A DNA stretch of 64,000 nucleotides, taken from contig NZ_CP075691.1 in the NCBI RefSeq assembly GCF_020026305.1, forward strand, positions 7,283,415 to 7,347,414. The letters run 5' to 3'. Made by a program: the position numbers and the translations under genes. Source of the DNA: Streptomyces sp. 135. Lineage in GTDB: Bacteria; Actinomycetota; Actinomycetes; Streptomycetales; Streptomycetaceae. Below are positions 8,460 to 16,203 of this stretch, piece by piece; the stretch's first letter is position 1, and every line of letters begins with the position of its first letter. The notes beneath the pieces were generated by a model. That model saw only the letters and a list, made by a program, of their open reading frames with translations. It was not told the DNA's origin and did no database searches.

Positions 8460-9707
8460 ATGTCTGCTGCCGCCACCTCCGAACGCCCACGCCCACGCCG
8501 TCCCCGCGTACGCGTCCGCGTCCGCCTCCTGCGGACGCTGCCCGCCCTCCCCAAGCTCCTCGTCGTCACCCAATGCGCGTTCAACATCGGTTTCTTCGCG
8601 GTCCTGCCCTACCTCGCCGACCACCTCAGCGGCGCCCTCGGCCTCGCGGGCTGGCTCGTGGGCCTCATCCTCGGCCTGCGCACCTTCAGCCAACAGGGGC
8701 TCTTCGTCGTCGGCGGCGCGCTCACCGACCGCTACGGGCCGCGTCCCGTCGTCCTCGCCGGCTGCGTCCTGCGCGTCGCAGGCCTCGGCTGGCTGGCCTT
8801 CGCCGAAGCCACCTGGTCGGTGATCGGCGCGGTGCTGCTCGTCGGGTTCGCGGCGGCGCTGTTCTCGCCCGCCGTCGAGACCGAGATCGCCCGCCAGGCG
8901 GTACGCCATGAGGAGGCGACCGGCGTCGAACGCACCCGCGTGCTCGGCCTGTTCTCCGCGGGCGGCCAGGCCGGCGCCCTGCTCGGCCCCGTCATCGGCG
9001 CGGCGCTCCTCGCGGGCGGCTTCCGCGCCGCGTGCCTCGCGGGCGCGGCGGTGTTCGCCGTGATCCTCGCCGCGCACTGGCGCCTGATGCCGGACACACG
9101 GGCCGACGCGACCGCCACCGCCCCGTCCAGCCCCTCGCTCCGGGACGGCGTACGCCAACTGGTCCGCAACCGCGCCTTCCTCGCCCTCTGTCTCGCCTAC
9201 AGCACCTACCTCCTCGCGTACAACCAGCTCTACCTCGCCCTGCCCGCCGAGCTGGACCGGGCCCTCGGCTCACAGGCCGCCCTCGGCTGGCTCTTCGCCC
9301 TGTCGTCCGCCCTGGTCGTGGCGGCCCAATTGCCCTTGTCGCGCGCGGTGTCGGCCCGGCTGTCCCATCGGGCGGCGCTGCGCTGCGGCCTCGCGCTGAT
9401 CGCCGCGGCCTTCGCTGGGGCGGGGGCGCTGCTGCCGGTGGGCGGCATCGTTCCCGCGCTGACGTTCGTCGTGCTGCTCACCTCGGGGCAGATGCTGGTG
9501 GTCCCGGCCGCCCGCGCCTGGCTGCCCGACCTGGTGGAGGACCGCAGGCTCGGCTTCTTCACCGGCGCGCTGTCCTCGCTGTCGGGCGTGGTCGTGCTGG
9601 CGGGCGGCGCGCCGGTGGGCGCGCTCCTTGAGCGGGGCGGGGCGCTGCCGTGGCTGGCACTCGCGGCGGTGCCCCTGGCGGGCCTCGCGGTGGTGCCGCG
9701 CAAGTGA
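8460..9707 (+). CDS. MFS transporter at the end of the Zur-box-linked importer operon
   Basis: A 415-residue protein with about 12 predicted membrane segments after a basic, cytosolic N-terminus rich in Arg/Pro. The MFS loop signature GGALTDRYGPRPVV follows the second helix. ATG is at 8460, 11 bp after the ATPase stop, so it is probably cotranscribed. Opp-type importer plus an MFS gene resembles the staphylopine cntABCDF-cntE arrangement, where CntE exports the metallophore. An export role here is by analogy only, since no opine synthase genes adjoin. It converges with aldO, with little space between the stop codons. Confidence 0.75.
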   Translation: MSAAATSERPRPRRPRVRVRVRLLRTLPALPKLLVVTQCAFNIGFFAVLPYLADHLSGALGLAGWLVGLILGLRTFSQQGLFVVGGALTDRYGPRPVVLAGCVLRVAGLGWLAFAEATWSVIGAVLLVGFAAALFSPAVETEIARQAVRHEEATGVERTRVLGLFSAGGQAGALLGPVIGAALLAGGFRAACLAGAAVFAVILAAHWRLMPDTRADATATAPSSPSLRDGVRQLVRNRAFLALCLAYSTYLLAYNQLYLALPAELDRALGSQAALGWLFALSSALVVAAQLPLSRAVSARLSHRAALRCGLALIAAAFAGAGALLPVGGIVPALTFVVLLTSGQMLVVPAARAWLPDLVEDRRLGFFTGALSSLSGVVVLAGGAPVGALLERGGALPWLALAAVPLAGLAVVPRK

Positions 9708-9732
9708 CGCGACGCGGCGGGTGCGGGCCTCG

Positions 9733-10977
9733 TCACCCGCCCAGTACGTCCCGCACGAACGCGTTGCGGAACGTCCCCGCCGGGTCCAGCCGGGCGGCCA
9801 GCTCCGCGAAGTCCTTCAACTGCGGGTAGCGGGCGTGGAGTTCGCCCGGCGACACGGCGAAGACCTTGCCCCAGTGCGGGCGGGGCGCGAACGGCGCCAG
9901 GGCGTCTTCGACAGCGGTGACGACGGGCAGTACGGCCGCCGTGTCCGGGCTCCAGGTGAAGTGGAACGCCACCGTGTCCCGCCCGTGCGCCGGACTCAGC
10001 CACTGGGTGTCCGCCGCCACCGTACGGACCTCGCACACCTGGAGGACGGGCGCGATGGTGGTCCGGATCGCGTCCAGCGCGTCCAGGGCGGCCGCAGCGT
10101 GCTCGCGCGGCAGCAGGTACTCCGACTGGAGCTCGTCGCCGTTGCTCGGCGTGAACCCCGCGCGGAAGTGCGGCAGCCGCTCGTGCCACGGCCCCGGCGC
10201 GCCGAGCTGGGGCGTGCAGCGGCTCGCGGGCATGCCCGGCACGGGATGCGCGGGCTCGGTGGCGGGCGCGGCCCAGGGGAAGGCGACCGGCGCGCCCCGC
10301 AGCTGCTTGAGCCACACCTGCGTGAAGCGCGGCCCCCGCCAGTCCGTGAAGAGGCTCACGCTGTACGCCGCCGCGCTCACCGCCGCGAAGTCCAGTTCCG
10401 CCAGGGGCAGTCCGGTGAAGACGTGCTGGGTCATCTCGAAGGCGGGCGTCACGTCGAGCGTGAGCGAGGTGACCGCGCCGAGGGCGCCGAGCGCGACCAC
10501 GGCGCCGTCGAAGCCGGCGTCGCCGCGGCGCAGGGCGAGGGAGTCGCCGTCCGCCGTGACCAGGTCGACGGCGCGGACCTGCGAGGACAGCGGCGGGTTC
10601 GCGTCGCCCGAACCGTGCGTGCCGGTGGCGACCGACCCCGCCACCGAGATATGGGGCAGCGACGCCATGTTGGGCAGCGCGAGGCCTTGCGTGTGGAGGC
10701 GGCGCGCCAGCTCGGCGTAGCGTACGCCGCCGGCCACGCGGACCGTGCGCGCCGCCGTGTCGATGTCGACGGAGGGCGGCAGCGCGGCGAGCGAGACCAG
10801 CGCGGCCCCGTCCGCGTCCGGGTCGATGTCGGCTATGCGGTTGAACGAGTGCCCGCTGCCCAGGATCCGGACCTGGCGGCTGCGCGCGATCAGCGCGCGC
10901 AGCGCGTCGGTGGAGCCGGGGCGGTGCACCTCGTCCGCCGAGAACGTGATGTTCCCCGCCCAGTTGGTCACGGTCAT
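9733..10977 (-). CDS. aldO: alditol oxidase (FAD-linked)
   Basis: Oxidises terminal hydroxyls of alditols such as xylitol or sorbitol to the aldose with release of H2O2, using covalently bound FAD. The 414-residue chain has the VAO-type FAD domain with ILGSGHSFN near residue 40; its His43 corresponds to the covalent flavinylation His of S. coelicolor AldO. It then has VAGGVRYAELARRLHTQG, SVAGSVATGTHGSG, and the ALO C-terminal domain ending in RYPQLKDFAELAARLDPAGTFRNAFV. Length matches AldO closely. The gene is divergent from the MFS sugar carrier, and the 236-bp gap holds promoter site B. It fits an aldose/alditol utilisation island. Confidence 0.9.
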   Translation of the reverse strand: MTVTNWAGNITFSADEVHRPGSTDALRALIARSRQVRILGSGHSFNRIADIDPDADGAALVSLAALPPSVDIDTAARTVRVAGGVRYAELARRLHTQGLALPNMASLPHISVAGSVATGTHGSGDANPPLSSQVRAVDLVTADGDSLALRRGDAGFDGAVVALGALGAVTSLTLDVTPAFEMTQHVFTGLPLAELDFAAVSAAAYSVSLFTDWRGPRFTQVWLKQLRGAPVAFPWAAPATEPAHPVPGMPASRCTPQLGAPGPWHERLPHFRAGFTPSNGDELQSEYLLPREHAAAALDALDAIRTTIAPVLQVCEVRTVAADTQWLSPAHGRDTVAFHFTWSPDTAAVLPVVTAVEDALAPFAPRPHWGKVFAVSPGELHARYPQLKDFAELAARLDPAGTFRNAFVRDVLGG

Positions 10978-11094
10978 CTGTCCCGTCCGCCTTTCGTCGC
11001 GCTGTCCTCACGAAGCCGCAGGCCTCGTCGGAGCCACAGGGTGGCACGTCCGTCCCGCGCGGCGGCGCCTCCCGCAGAAGTCCGTCCCGACCCG

Positions 11095-11184
11095 TTGACC
11101 TCCTCGTAACGCGCCCTTACCGTTTCGGCGTTCGACATAGCAGATGTCGTCCGAAATACCGAACCGCACCGAGCCATACCGAAC
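11095..11184 (+). promoter_or_regulatory. promoter plus operators of the MFS carrier (site B)
   Basis: -35 TTGACC (11095-11100), 17-nt spacer, -10 TACCGT (11118-11123). Downstream are a 6-5-6 inverted repeat CGACAT/ATGTCG and TCCGAAATACCGAAC (11150-11164). A second ATACCGAACC follows near 11176. CGAAATACCGAAC (11152-11164) is repeated exactly as its reverse complement, CG to CG, at 22213-22225 beside the dehydratase/IclR promoters. Confidence 0.6.
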
Positions 11185-11213
11185 CATTCGAACCACCGGA
11201 GGGGCGCGCACGC

Positions 11214-12581
11214 ATGGACCGCGGAGTCCTGGACCACGGAGCCGACGGCGACGCCACCCTGCGCGCCGCCCTGCGCAAGACCGCGTGGCGGCTGCTGCCG
11301 TTCCTCGGCCTGCTGTATGTGATCGCCTACATCGACCGCTCCAACGTCGGCTTCGCCAAACTGGAGCTCCAGGCCGAACTGGGCGTCAGCGCCACCGCGT
11401 TCACACTGGGGCAGGTCTTCTTCTTCACCGCCTACGCGATCTTCGAGGTGCCCAGCAACCTCATGCTGCACCGCGCGGGCGCCCACCGCTGGATCGCGCG
11501 GATCCTGTTCACCTGGGGCCTGGTGACCGTCGCGACCATGCTCGCGCACACCACCTGGCAGTTCTACCTCGCCAGGTTCGCGCTCGGCGCGGCCGAGGCG
11601 GGCTTCTTCCCCGGGGTCCTGTACTACCTCTCCCAGTGGTTCCCGGGCAGCACCCGCGGGCCCGCCATCGGGGCGTTCATGCTCGCAGCGCCCCTCTCCT
11701 TCATCCTCGGCAACCCGCTCATGGGCCTGCTGATGGACCTCGACGGCGCGTGGGGGCTCGACGGCTGGCAGTGGGTCTTCCTCATCACCGGCGTCCCCGC
11801 GGTGCTCGTCGCGCCGCTCGTCCTGGTGCTGCTGCCGAGCGGCCCCGGGCGCGTGCGCTGGCTCGCCCCCGAGGAGCGGCGGGCCCTCGTCGAGGCGCTC
11901 GCGGCCGACCGCGCGACGGCGGGGGAGCAGCCGCACCGCACCCTCGCCGTCCTGCGCGACCGGCGGGTGCTCGTGGCGGCGCTGTTCTTCCTGGCGTTCC
12001 CGCTGTCCACGTACGGGCTCTCGTTCTGGCTGCCGACCATCATCGACGGCTTCGGTGAGCTGACGACCACCGAGGTCGGCCTCGTCTCCGCGATCCCCTA
12101 CGTGTGTGTCGCCGCCGGACTCGTCGTCGTACCGCGGCTCGTGGCGCGCCGCGACACCCCGTACACCTGGATCGCGGCCATGCTCGGCCTGGCCGTCGCC
12201 GGGTTCACCGTCGCCGCCCTCTTCGGCTCGCCCGTCGTCCAGATGCTCGGGCTGTGCGCCGCCGCCGTCGGCGGCTACGCCGCACAGCCCGCCTTCTGGG
12301 CGCTCATCCCACGCTTCCTCACCGGCGCGGCGGCGGCCGCGGGCATCGCCGCCGTCAACGCCGTCGGCAACCTCGGCGGCGGCTTCGGTCCCCTCGGCAT
12401 CGCCGCCGTCGTCGACTCGACCGGCAGCGCGCTGACCGGCCTCCTGTTCCTGCTCGCCGTCGCCCTGCTCGGTCTCGTCGCCGTGCCGCTGCTGCGCCGC
12501 GCGCTCGGCGGCGGCGGGCCCGGCCCCGGCACGACCGCAGATCCGTCCAGCTCCACCACTCCGGAAAGGCAGACCACATGA
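11214..12581 (+). CDS. MFS transporter, anion:cation symporter type (sugar acid uptake)
   Basis: A 455-residue 12-helix carrier. The N-terminal RLLPFLGLLYVIAYIDRSNVGFAK is the hallmark of the ACS/phthalate-permease branch of MFS, which imports carboxylates such as sugar acids, tartrate or phthalates. ARFALGAAEAGFFPGVLYYLSQWFP is also typical of that branch. GGAGG lies about 10 nt before the ATG at 11214. The stop overlaps the ATG of the GH43 gene (ATGA), so carrier and exo-arabinanase are translationally coupled. The substrate may be an arabinan-derived or sugar-acid product; this is inference from context. Confidence 0.85.
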   Translation: MDRGVLDHGADGDATLRAALRKTAWRLLPFLGLLYVIAYIDRSNVGFAKLELQAELGVSATAFTLGQVFFFTAYAIFEVPSNLMLHRAGAHRWIARILFTWGLVTVATMLAHTTWQFYLARFALGAAEAGFFPGVLYYLSQWFPGSTRGPAIGAFMLAAPLSFILGNPLMGLLMDLDGAWGLDGWQWVFLITGVPAVLVAPLVLVLLPSGPGRVRWLAPEERRALVEALAADRATAGEQPHRTLAVLRDRRVLVAALFFLAFPLSTYGLSFWLPTIIDGFGELTTTEVGLVSAIPYVCVAAGLVVVPRLVARRDTPYTWIAAMLGLAVAGFTVAALFGSPVVQMLGLCAAAVGGYAAQPAFWALIPRFLTGAAAAAGIAAVNAVGNLGGGFGPLGIAAVVDSTGSALTGLLFLLAVALLGLVAVPLLRRALGGGGPGPGTTADPSSSTTPERQTT

Positions 12582-13693
12582 ACAACGGCCATGAACTCCC
12601 GAGCCGCAGAGTACTGTTGAAGGGCTCGCTGGCCGCCACGGCCGCGGCGGCGGGCACCCTGACCGTGGCCCGGGGCAGCGCCCATGCGGCCGCCCCCTCG
12701 GCAGCCGCCGCGCCCGCAGCGGCCAAGGCCACCCGCCCCGTCAACCCCCTCGTCCCGAACCGCGCCGACCCCCACATCCACCGCCACCGCGACGGCCGCT
12801 ACTACTTCACCGCCACCGCCCCCGAGTACGACCGCATCATCCTGCGCCGCTCCCGCACCCTGCACGGCATCGCCACCGCCGAGGAGTCCGTCGTATGGCG
12901 GCGCCACACCAGCGGTGAGATGGCCGCGCACATCTGGGCGCCGGAGATCCACCACATCGACGGCAAGTGGTACATCTACTTCGCCGCAGCGCCCGCCCAC
13001 GACGTGTGGAAGATCCGCATGTGGGTCCTGGAGAACTCCCACCGCGACCCGTTCAAGGGCACCTGGGTGGAGAAGGGGCAGCTCACCACGGCCTGGGACA
13101 CCTTCTCGCTCGACGCGACCACCTTCACGTACCAGGGATCGCGCTACCTGTCGTGGGCGCAGCACGAGCCCGGCATGGACAACAACACCGGCGTCTTCCT
13201 CTCCAGGATGGCGAACCCCTGGACGCTGACCGGCCCCCAGGTCCGGCTCACCACACCCGAGTACGACTGGGAGTGCGTCGGCTTCAAGGTGAACGAGGGC
13301 GCCTCGTTCCTCCAGCGCAACGGACGCGTCTTCATGACGTACTCGGCGAGCGCCACCGACGCCAATTACTGCATGGGCCTGCTCACCGCCGAGGCCGGCT
13401 GCGACCTGATGGACCCGAGGTCCTGGACCAAGTCGCCGCGGCCGGTCTTCACCAGCAACGACAGGACCAAGCAGTACGGCCCCGGCCACAACTCCTTCAC
13501 CGTCGCCGAGGACGGCCGCACCGACGTCCTCGTCTACCACGCCCGCCAGTACGAGGACATCGTCGGCGACCCGCTGAACGACCCGAACCGGCACACCCGC
13601 GTCCAGCGCCTCGGCTGGAAGGCGGACGGCACCCCGGACTTCGGCGTCCCCGTGGCGGACGGGCCGGTACCGGTCCTCGAAGGCCCGAGGTAA
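12578..13693 (+). CDS. secreted GH43 exo-alpha-L-arabinofuranosidase (GH43_26-like)
   Basis: Releases arabinose from 1,5-arabinan ends outside the cell. A Tat signal is present (SRRVLLKGSLAATAAAAG, cleavage near AHA at residue 38), so export is as a folded protein. The mature 330 residues form a GH43 propeller: NRADPHIHRHRDGRYYFTAT (catalytic-base Asp), HIWAPEIHHIDGKWYIYF, WSLDATTF-like FSLDATTFTYQG, and NEGASFLQRNGRVFMTYS (likely acid Glu). The form resembles the S. avermitilis exo-1,5-arabinofuranosidase I recall as SaAraf43A, but without an extra C-terminal binding domain. Start ATG overlaps the MFS stop; a bidirectional hairpin follows. Confidence 0.88.
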   Translation: MNNGHELPSRRVLLKGSLAATAAAAGTLTVARGSAHAAAPSAAAAPAAAKATRPVNPLVPNRADPHIHRHRDGRYYFTATAPEYDRIILRRSRTLHGIATAEESVVWRRHTSGEMAAHIWAPEIHHIDGKWYIYFAAAPAHDVWKIRMWVLENSHRDPFKGTWVEKGQLTTAWDTFSLDATTFTYQGSRYLSWAQHEPGMDNNTGVFLSRMANPWTLTGPQVRLTTPEYDWECVGFKVNEGASFLQRNGRVFMTYSASATDANYCMGLLTAEAGCDLMDPRSWTKSPRPVFTSNDRTKQYGPGHNSFTVAEDGRTDVLVYHARQYEDIVGDPLNDPNRHTRVQRLGWKADGTPDFGVPVADGPVPVLEGPR

Positions 13694-13699
13694 GCCGAT

Positions 13700-13723
13700 C
13701 GCCCCGCCCTCAGGGGCGGGGCG
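13700..13723. terminator. bidirectional terminator between GH43 and galM
   Basis: A 10-bp perfect stem (CGCCCCGCCC at 13700-13709 with GGGCGGGGCG at 13714-13723) with a TCAG loop sits between two convergent genes. Confidence 0.75.
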
Positions 13724-13755
13724 AAGCCCTTCTCCGCGGAAGCTCCCAGCTCCCC

Positions 13756-14925
13756 TCAGCGCGCCGAGAAGCTGTGCACCGTGCTCGACCGGTAGGTGTC
13801 GCCGGGGCGCAGCACCGTCGAGGGGAACGACGGCTGGTTCGGGGAGTCCGGGAAGTGCTGGGTCTCCAGGCACAGGCCGTCGCCCTGACGGTAGGTGCGG
13901 CCCGAGGGGCCGGTCAGGGTGCCGTCCAGGAAGTTGCCGGAGTAGAACTGCACCCCGGGCTCCGTCGTGGCGATCCTCATCGTGCGGCCCGACTCCGGGT
14001 CCCGCAGCGTCGCGAAGTGCTCCGGGCGGTCCGTGATCCCCTTGTCGAGGACCCAGTTGTGGTCGTACCCCTTGGCGGTCACCAACTGGGGGTGCGCGAC
14101 CCGTATGTCCTCGCCGACCGGCTTCGCCCGCCGGAAGTCGAACGGCGTGCCCGCCACCTTCGCCAGCTCTCCCGTGGGGATCAGCCCGGCGTCGGTCGGC
14201 GTGAACCGGCCCGCCGCCAGGGTCAGTTCGTGGTCGTGGACGCCACCGCTGCCCTCACCCGCCAGGTTGTAGTACGTGTGGTTGGTGAGGTTCACGACGG
14301 TGGCCTTGTCGGTCCTCGCCGCGTAGTCGATCCGCCAGTCGCCGCGCGCCGTGAGGGTGTACGTCACCTTCACCCGCAGCGTCCCCGGATAGCCCATCTC
14401 GCCGTCGGCGCTCACATACCGCAGCACCAGGCCGACACCGGTGGAGTCCGTGAACGGCTCCACGTCCCACACCCGGGTGTCGAAGCCCTTGGCGCCACCG
14501 TGCAGGCTGTTCTCCCCGTCGTTCACGGAGAGCTGGTGGGTCTTGCCGTCCAGGGTGAAGCGGCCGCGGGCGATGCGGTTGCCGTAGCGGCCGATCAGCG
14601 CGCCGAAGAAGGTCGTGCCCGCCGCGTACGCCTCGATCGTGTCGTACCCGAGGGAGACGTTGCGGTACCGGCCGTGGCGGTCCGGCAGTTCGAGGGACTG
14701 CACGATGCCGCCGTAGGAGAGGACCTTCAGCCGCGTGCCGCCGTTCGCCAGCGTCCAGCGGTGGACCTTCGTGCCGTCGGCGAGGGTGCCGAAGAGCTCC
14801 TTGGTGGGCTTCGCGAAGCGCACGGACCTGCCGCCTTCCGATGATGCGTACGAGGTGCCGGCGACGGCGGCGGTGAGGCCCGCCGCGGCGGCGGTGGCCA
14901 GGACGGTGCGTCTGCTGGTTTCCAT
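13756..14925 (-). CDS. galM: secreted aldose 1-epimerase (galactose mutarotase-like)
   Basis: Interconverts alpha and beta anomers of free aldoses. The 389-residue product opens with a Tat-type signal (TSRRTVLATAAAAG, cleavage near residue 26), unusual for GalM and suggesting action on sugars released outside the cell before uptake. Core motifs are ALIGRYGNRIARGRF, SLHGGAKGFD, VVNLTNHTYYNLAG (catalytic His), TPFDFRRAKPVGED and EPGVQFYSGNFLDG (catalytic Glu region). It lies 37 bp after the sugar ABC permease in the same direction, so is probably part of that operon. Substrate may be arabinose or galactose. Confidence 0.9.
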   Translation of the reverse strand: METSRRTVLATAAAAGLTAAVAGTSYASSEGGRSVRFAKPTKELFGTLADGTKVHRWTLANGGTRLKVLSYGGIVQSLELPDRHGRYRNVSLGYDTIEAYAAGTTFFGALIGRYGNRIARGRFTLDGKTHQLSVNDGENSLHGGAKGFDTRVWDVEPFTDSTGVGLVLRYVSADGEMGYPGTLRVKVTYTLTARGDWRIDYAARTDKATVVNLTNHTYYNLAGEGSGGVHDHELTLAAGRFTPTDAGLIPTGELAKVAGTPFDFRRAKPVGEDIRVAHPQLVTAKGYDHNWVLDKGITDRPEHFATLRDPESGRTMRIATTEPGVQFYSGNFLDGTLTGPSGRTYRQGDGLCLETQHFPDSPNQPSFPSTVLRPGDTYRSSTVHSFSAR

Positions 14926-14962
14926 GTGCGGCTCCAGTTCGGGGGGTTGAGGGGCGGTGTTG

Positions 14963-16195
14963 TTACCGGCCGACCTTGCGCTTGTTCCATACGTCGAACC
15001 CGACCGCGGCGAGCAGCACCAGGCCCTTGATGACCTGTTGGTAGTCCGTGCCGATGCCGACCAGGGACATGCCGTTGTTGAGCACGCCGAGCACCAGGCC
15101 GCCGATGACCGCGCCCATCACCGTGCCGACGCCGCCGCTCATGGAGGCGCCGCCGATGAACGACGCCGCGATCGCCTCCAGTTCGAAGTTCAGACCGGCC
15201 TGCGGGGTGCCCGCGTTGAGACGGGCGGCGTACACACAGCCCGCGAGGGCCGCGAGGACGCCCATGTTGACGAAGACCAGGAAGGTGACGCGCTTGTCCT
15301 TGACGCCGGAGAGCTTGGCGGCGGCCTTGTTGCCACCGAGCGCGTACACATGACGGCCCACGACGGCGTTGCGCATGACATAGCCGAGGCCGATGAGCAG
15401 CGCGCACATGATGAGCATGACGACCGGCACGCCGTGGAAGCTGGCGAGGGTCAGCGTGAACGCCACGATGGCCGCCGTCATCGCCACGCACTTGGCCGCC
15501 CACAGCCCGGTGGGCAGGACGTCCAGCTCGAACGCCAGCTGCCGCTTGCGGTCCCGCCACTCGCGGAAGAGCAGGAAGACGATGGTCGCGAGGCCGAGGA
15601 GCAGCGTCGGGTTGTGGTACTGCGTGTACGGGCCCATCTCCGGGATGAAGCCCTTGGCGATGTTCTGGAAGCCGTCCGGGAAGGGGGCGAGCGACTGCCC
15701 CTCCAGGACGATCTGGGTGAGACCGCGGAAGAGCAGCATGCCGGCCAGCGTCACGATGAACGACGGGATGCCGACGTAGGCGATGAAGAAGCCCTGCCAG
15801 GCGCCGGCGACCGCGCCGATCAGCAGCGAGAGGACGAGGGCGAGCACCCACGGCATGTCGTGTTTGACCATCATCACCGCCGACATGGCGCCGACGAAGG
15901 CGACCAGCGAGCCGACGGACAGGTCGATGTGGCCCGCGATGATGACGATCATCATGCCGATGGCCAGGATGAGGATGTAGCCGTTCTGCTGGATCAGGTT
16001 GGAGACGTTGTTCGGCAGCAGCAGCGTGCCGTCGGTCCAGATCTGGAACAGGACGACGATGAAGGCCAGGGCGATCAGCATGCCGTACTGGCGCATGTTG
16101 GAGCGCATGCTCTCGATCAGCAGCGCACCGGCCGACCGCACGGCGGGCGGCGGCGCGGAGGACGAGTCCCGTGGGGGCGTGGTCGTGGTGGTCAT
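14963..16195 (-). CDS. mmsB: monosaccharide ABC transporter permease (MmsB/GguB/XylH type)
   Basis: Membrane subunit of a CUT2 sugar importer, 410 residues, about ten helices. The start is taken at MTTTTTPPRD (ATG 16195), 8 bases after the ATPase stop. Motifs IAGHIDLSVGSLVAFVGA and GIPSFIVTLAGMLLFRGL are diagnostic, and the late EAIAASFIGGASMSGGVGTVMGA loop is the CUT2 coupling region. The large central hydrophobic insertion (FLLFREWRDRKRQLAFEL) is typical of the GguB/MmsB branch, which handles arabinose, galactose and glucose. It is downstream of mmsA and chvE. Confidence 0.9.
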   Translation of the reverse strand: MTTTTTPPRDSSSAPPPAVRSAGALLIESMRSNMRQYGMLIALAFIVVLFQIWTDGTLLLPNNVSNLIQQNGYILILAIGMMIVIIAGHIDLSVGSLVAFVGAMSAVMMVKHDMPWVLALVLSLLIGAVAGAWQGFFIAYVGIPSFIVTLAGMLLFRGLTQIVLEGQSLAPFPDGFQNIAKGFIPEMGPYTQYHNPTLLLGLATIVFLLFREWRDRKRQLAFELDVLPTGLWAAKCVAMTAAIVAFTLTLASFHGVPVVMLIMCALLIGLGYVMRNAVVGRHVYALGGNKAAAKLSGVKDKRVTFLVFVNMGVLAALAGCVYAARLNAGTPQAGLNFELEAIAASFIGGASMSGGVGTVMGAVIGGLVLGVLNNGMSLVGIGTDYQQVIKGLVLLAAVGFDVWNKRKVGR

Positions 16196-16203
16196 GGCGG
16201 GCC

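Noticed and set aside
4584..9707. A single 1707-residue multidomain transporter
   Set aside because: ATPase 2 is in a different frame with its own overlapping GTG start, and permease and ATPase 1 ends are in other frames; the long frame is a by-product of frame breaks.
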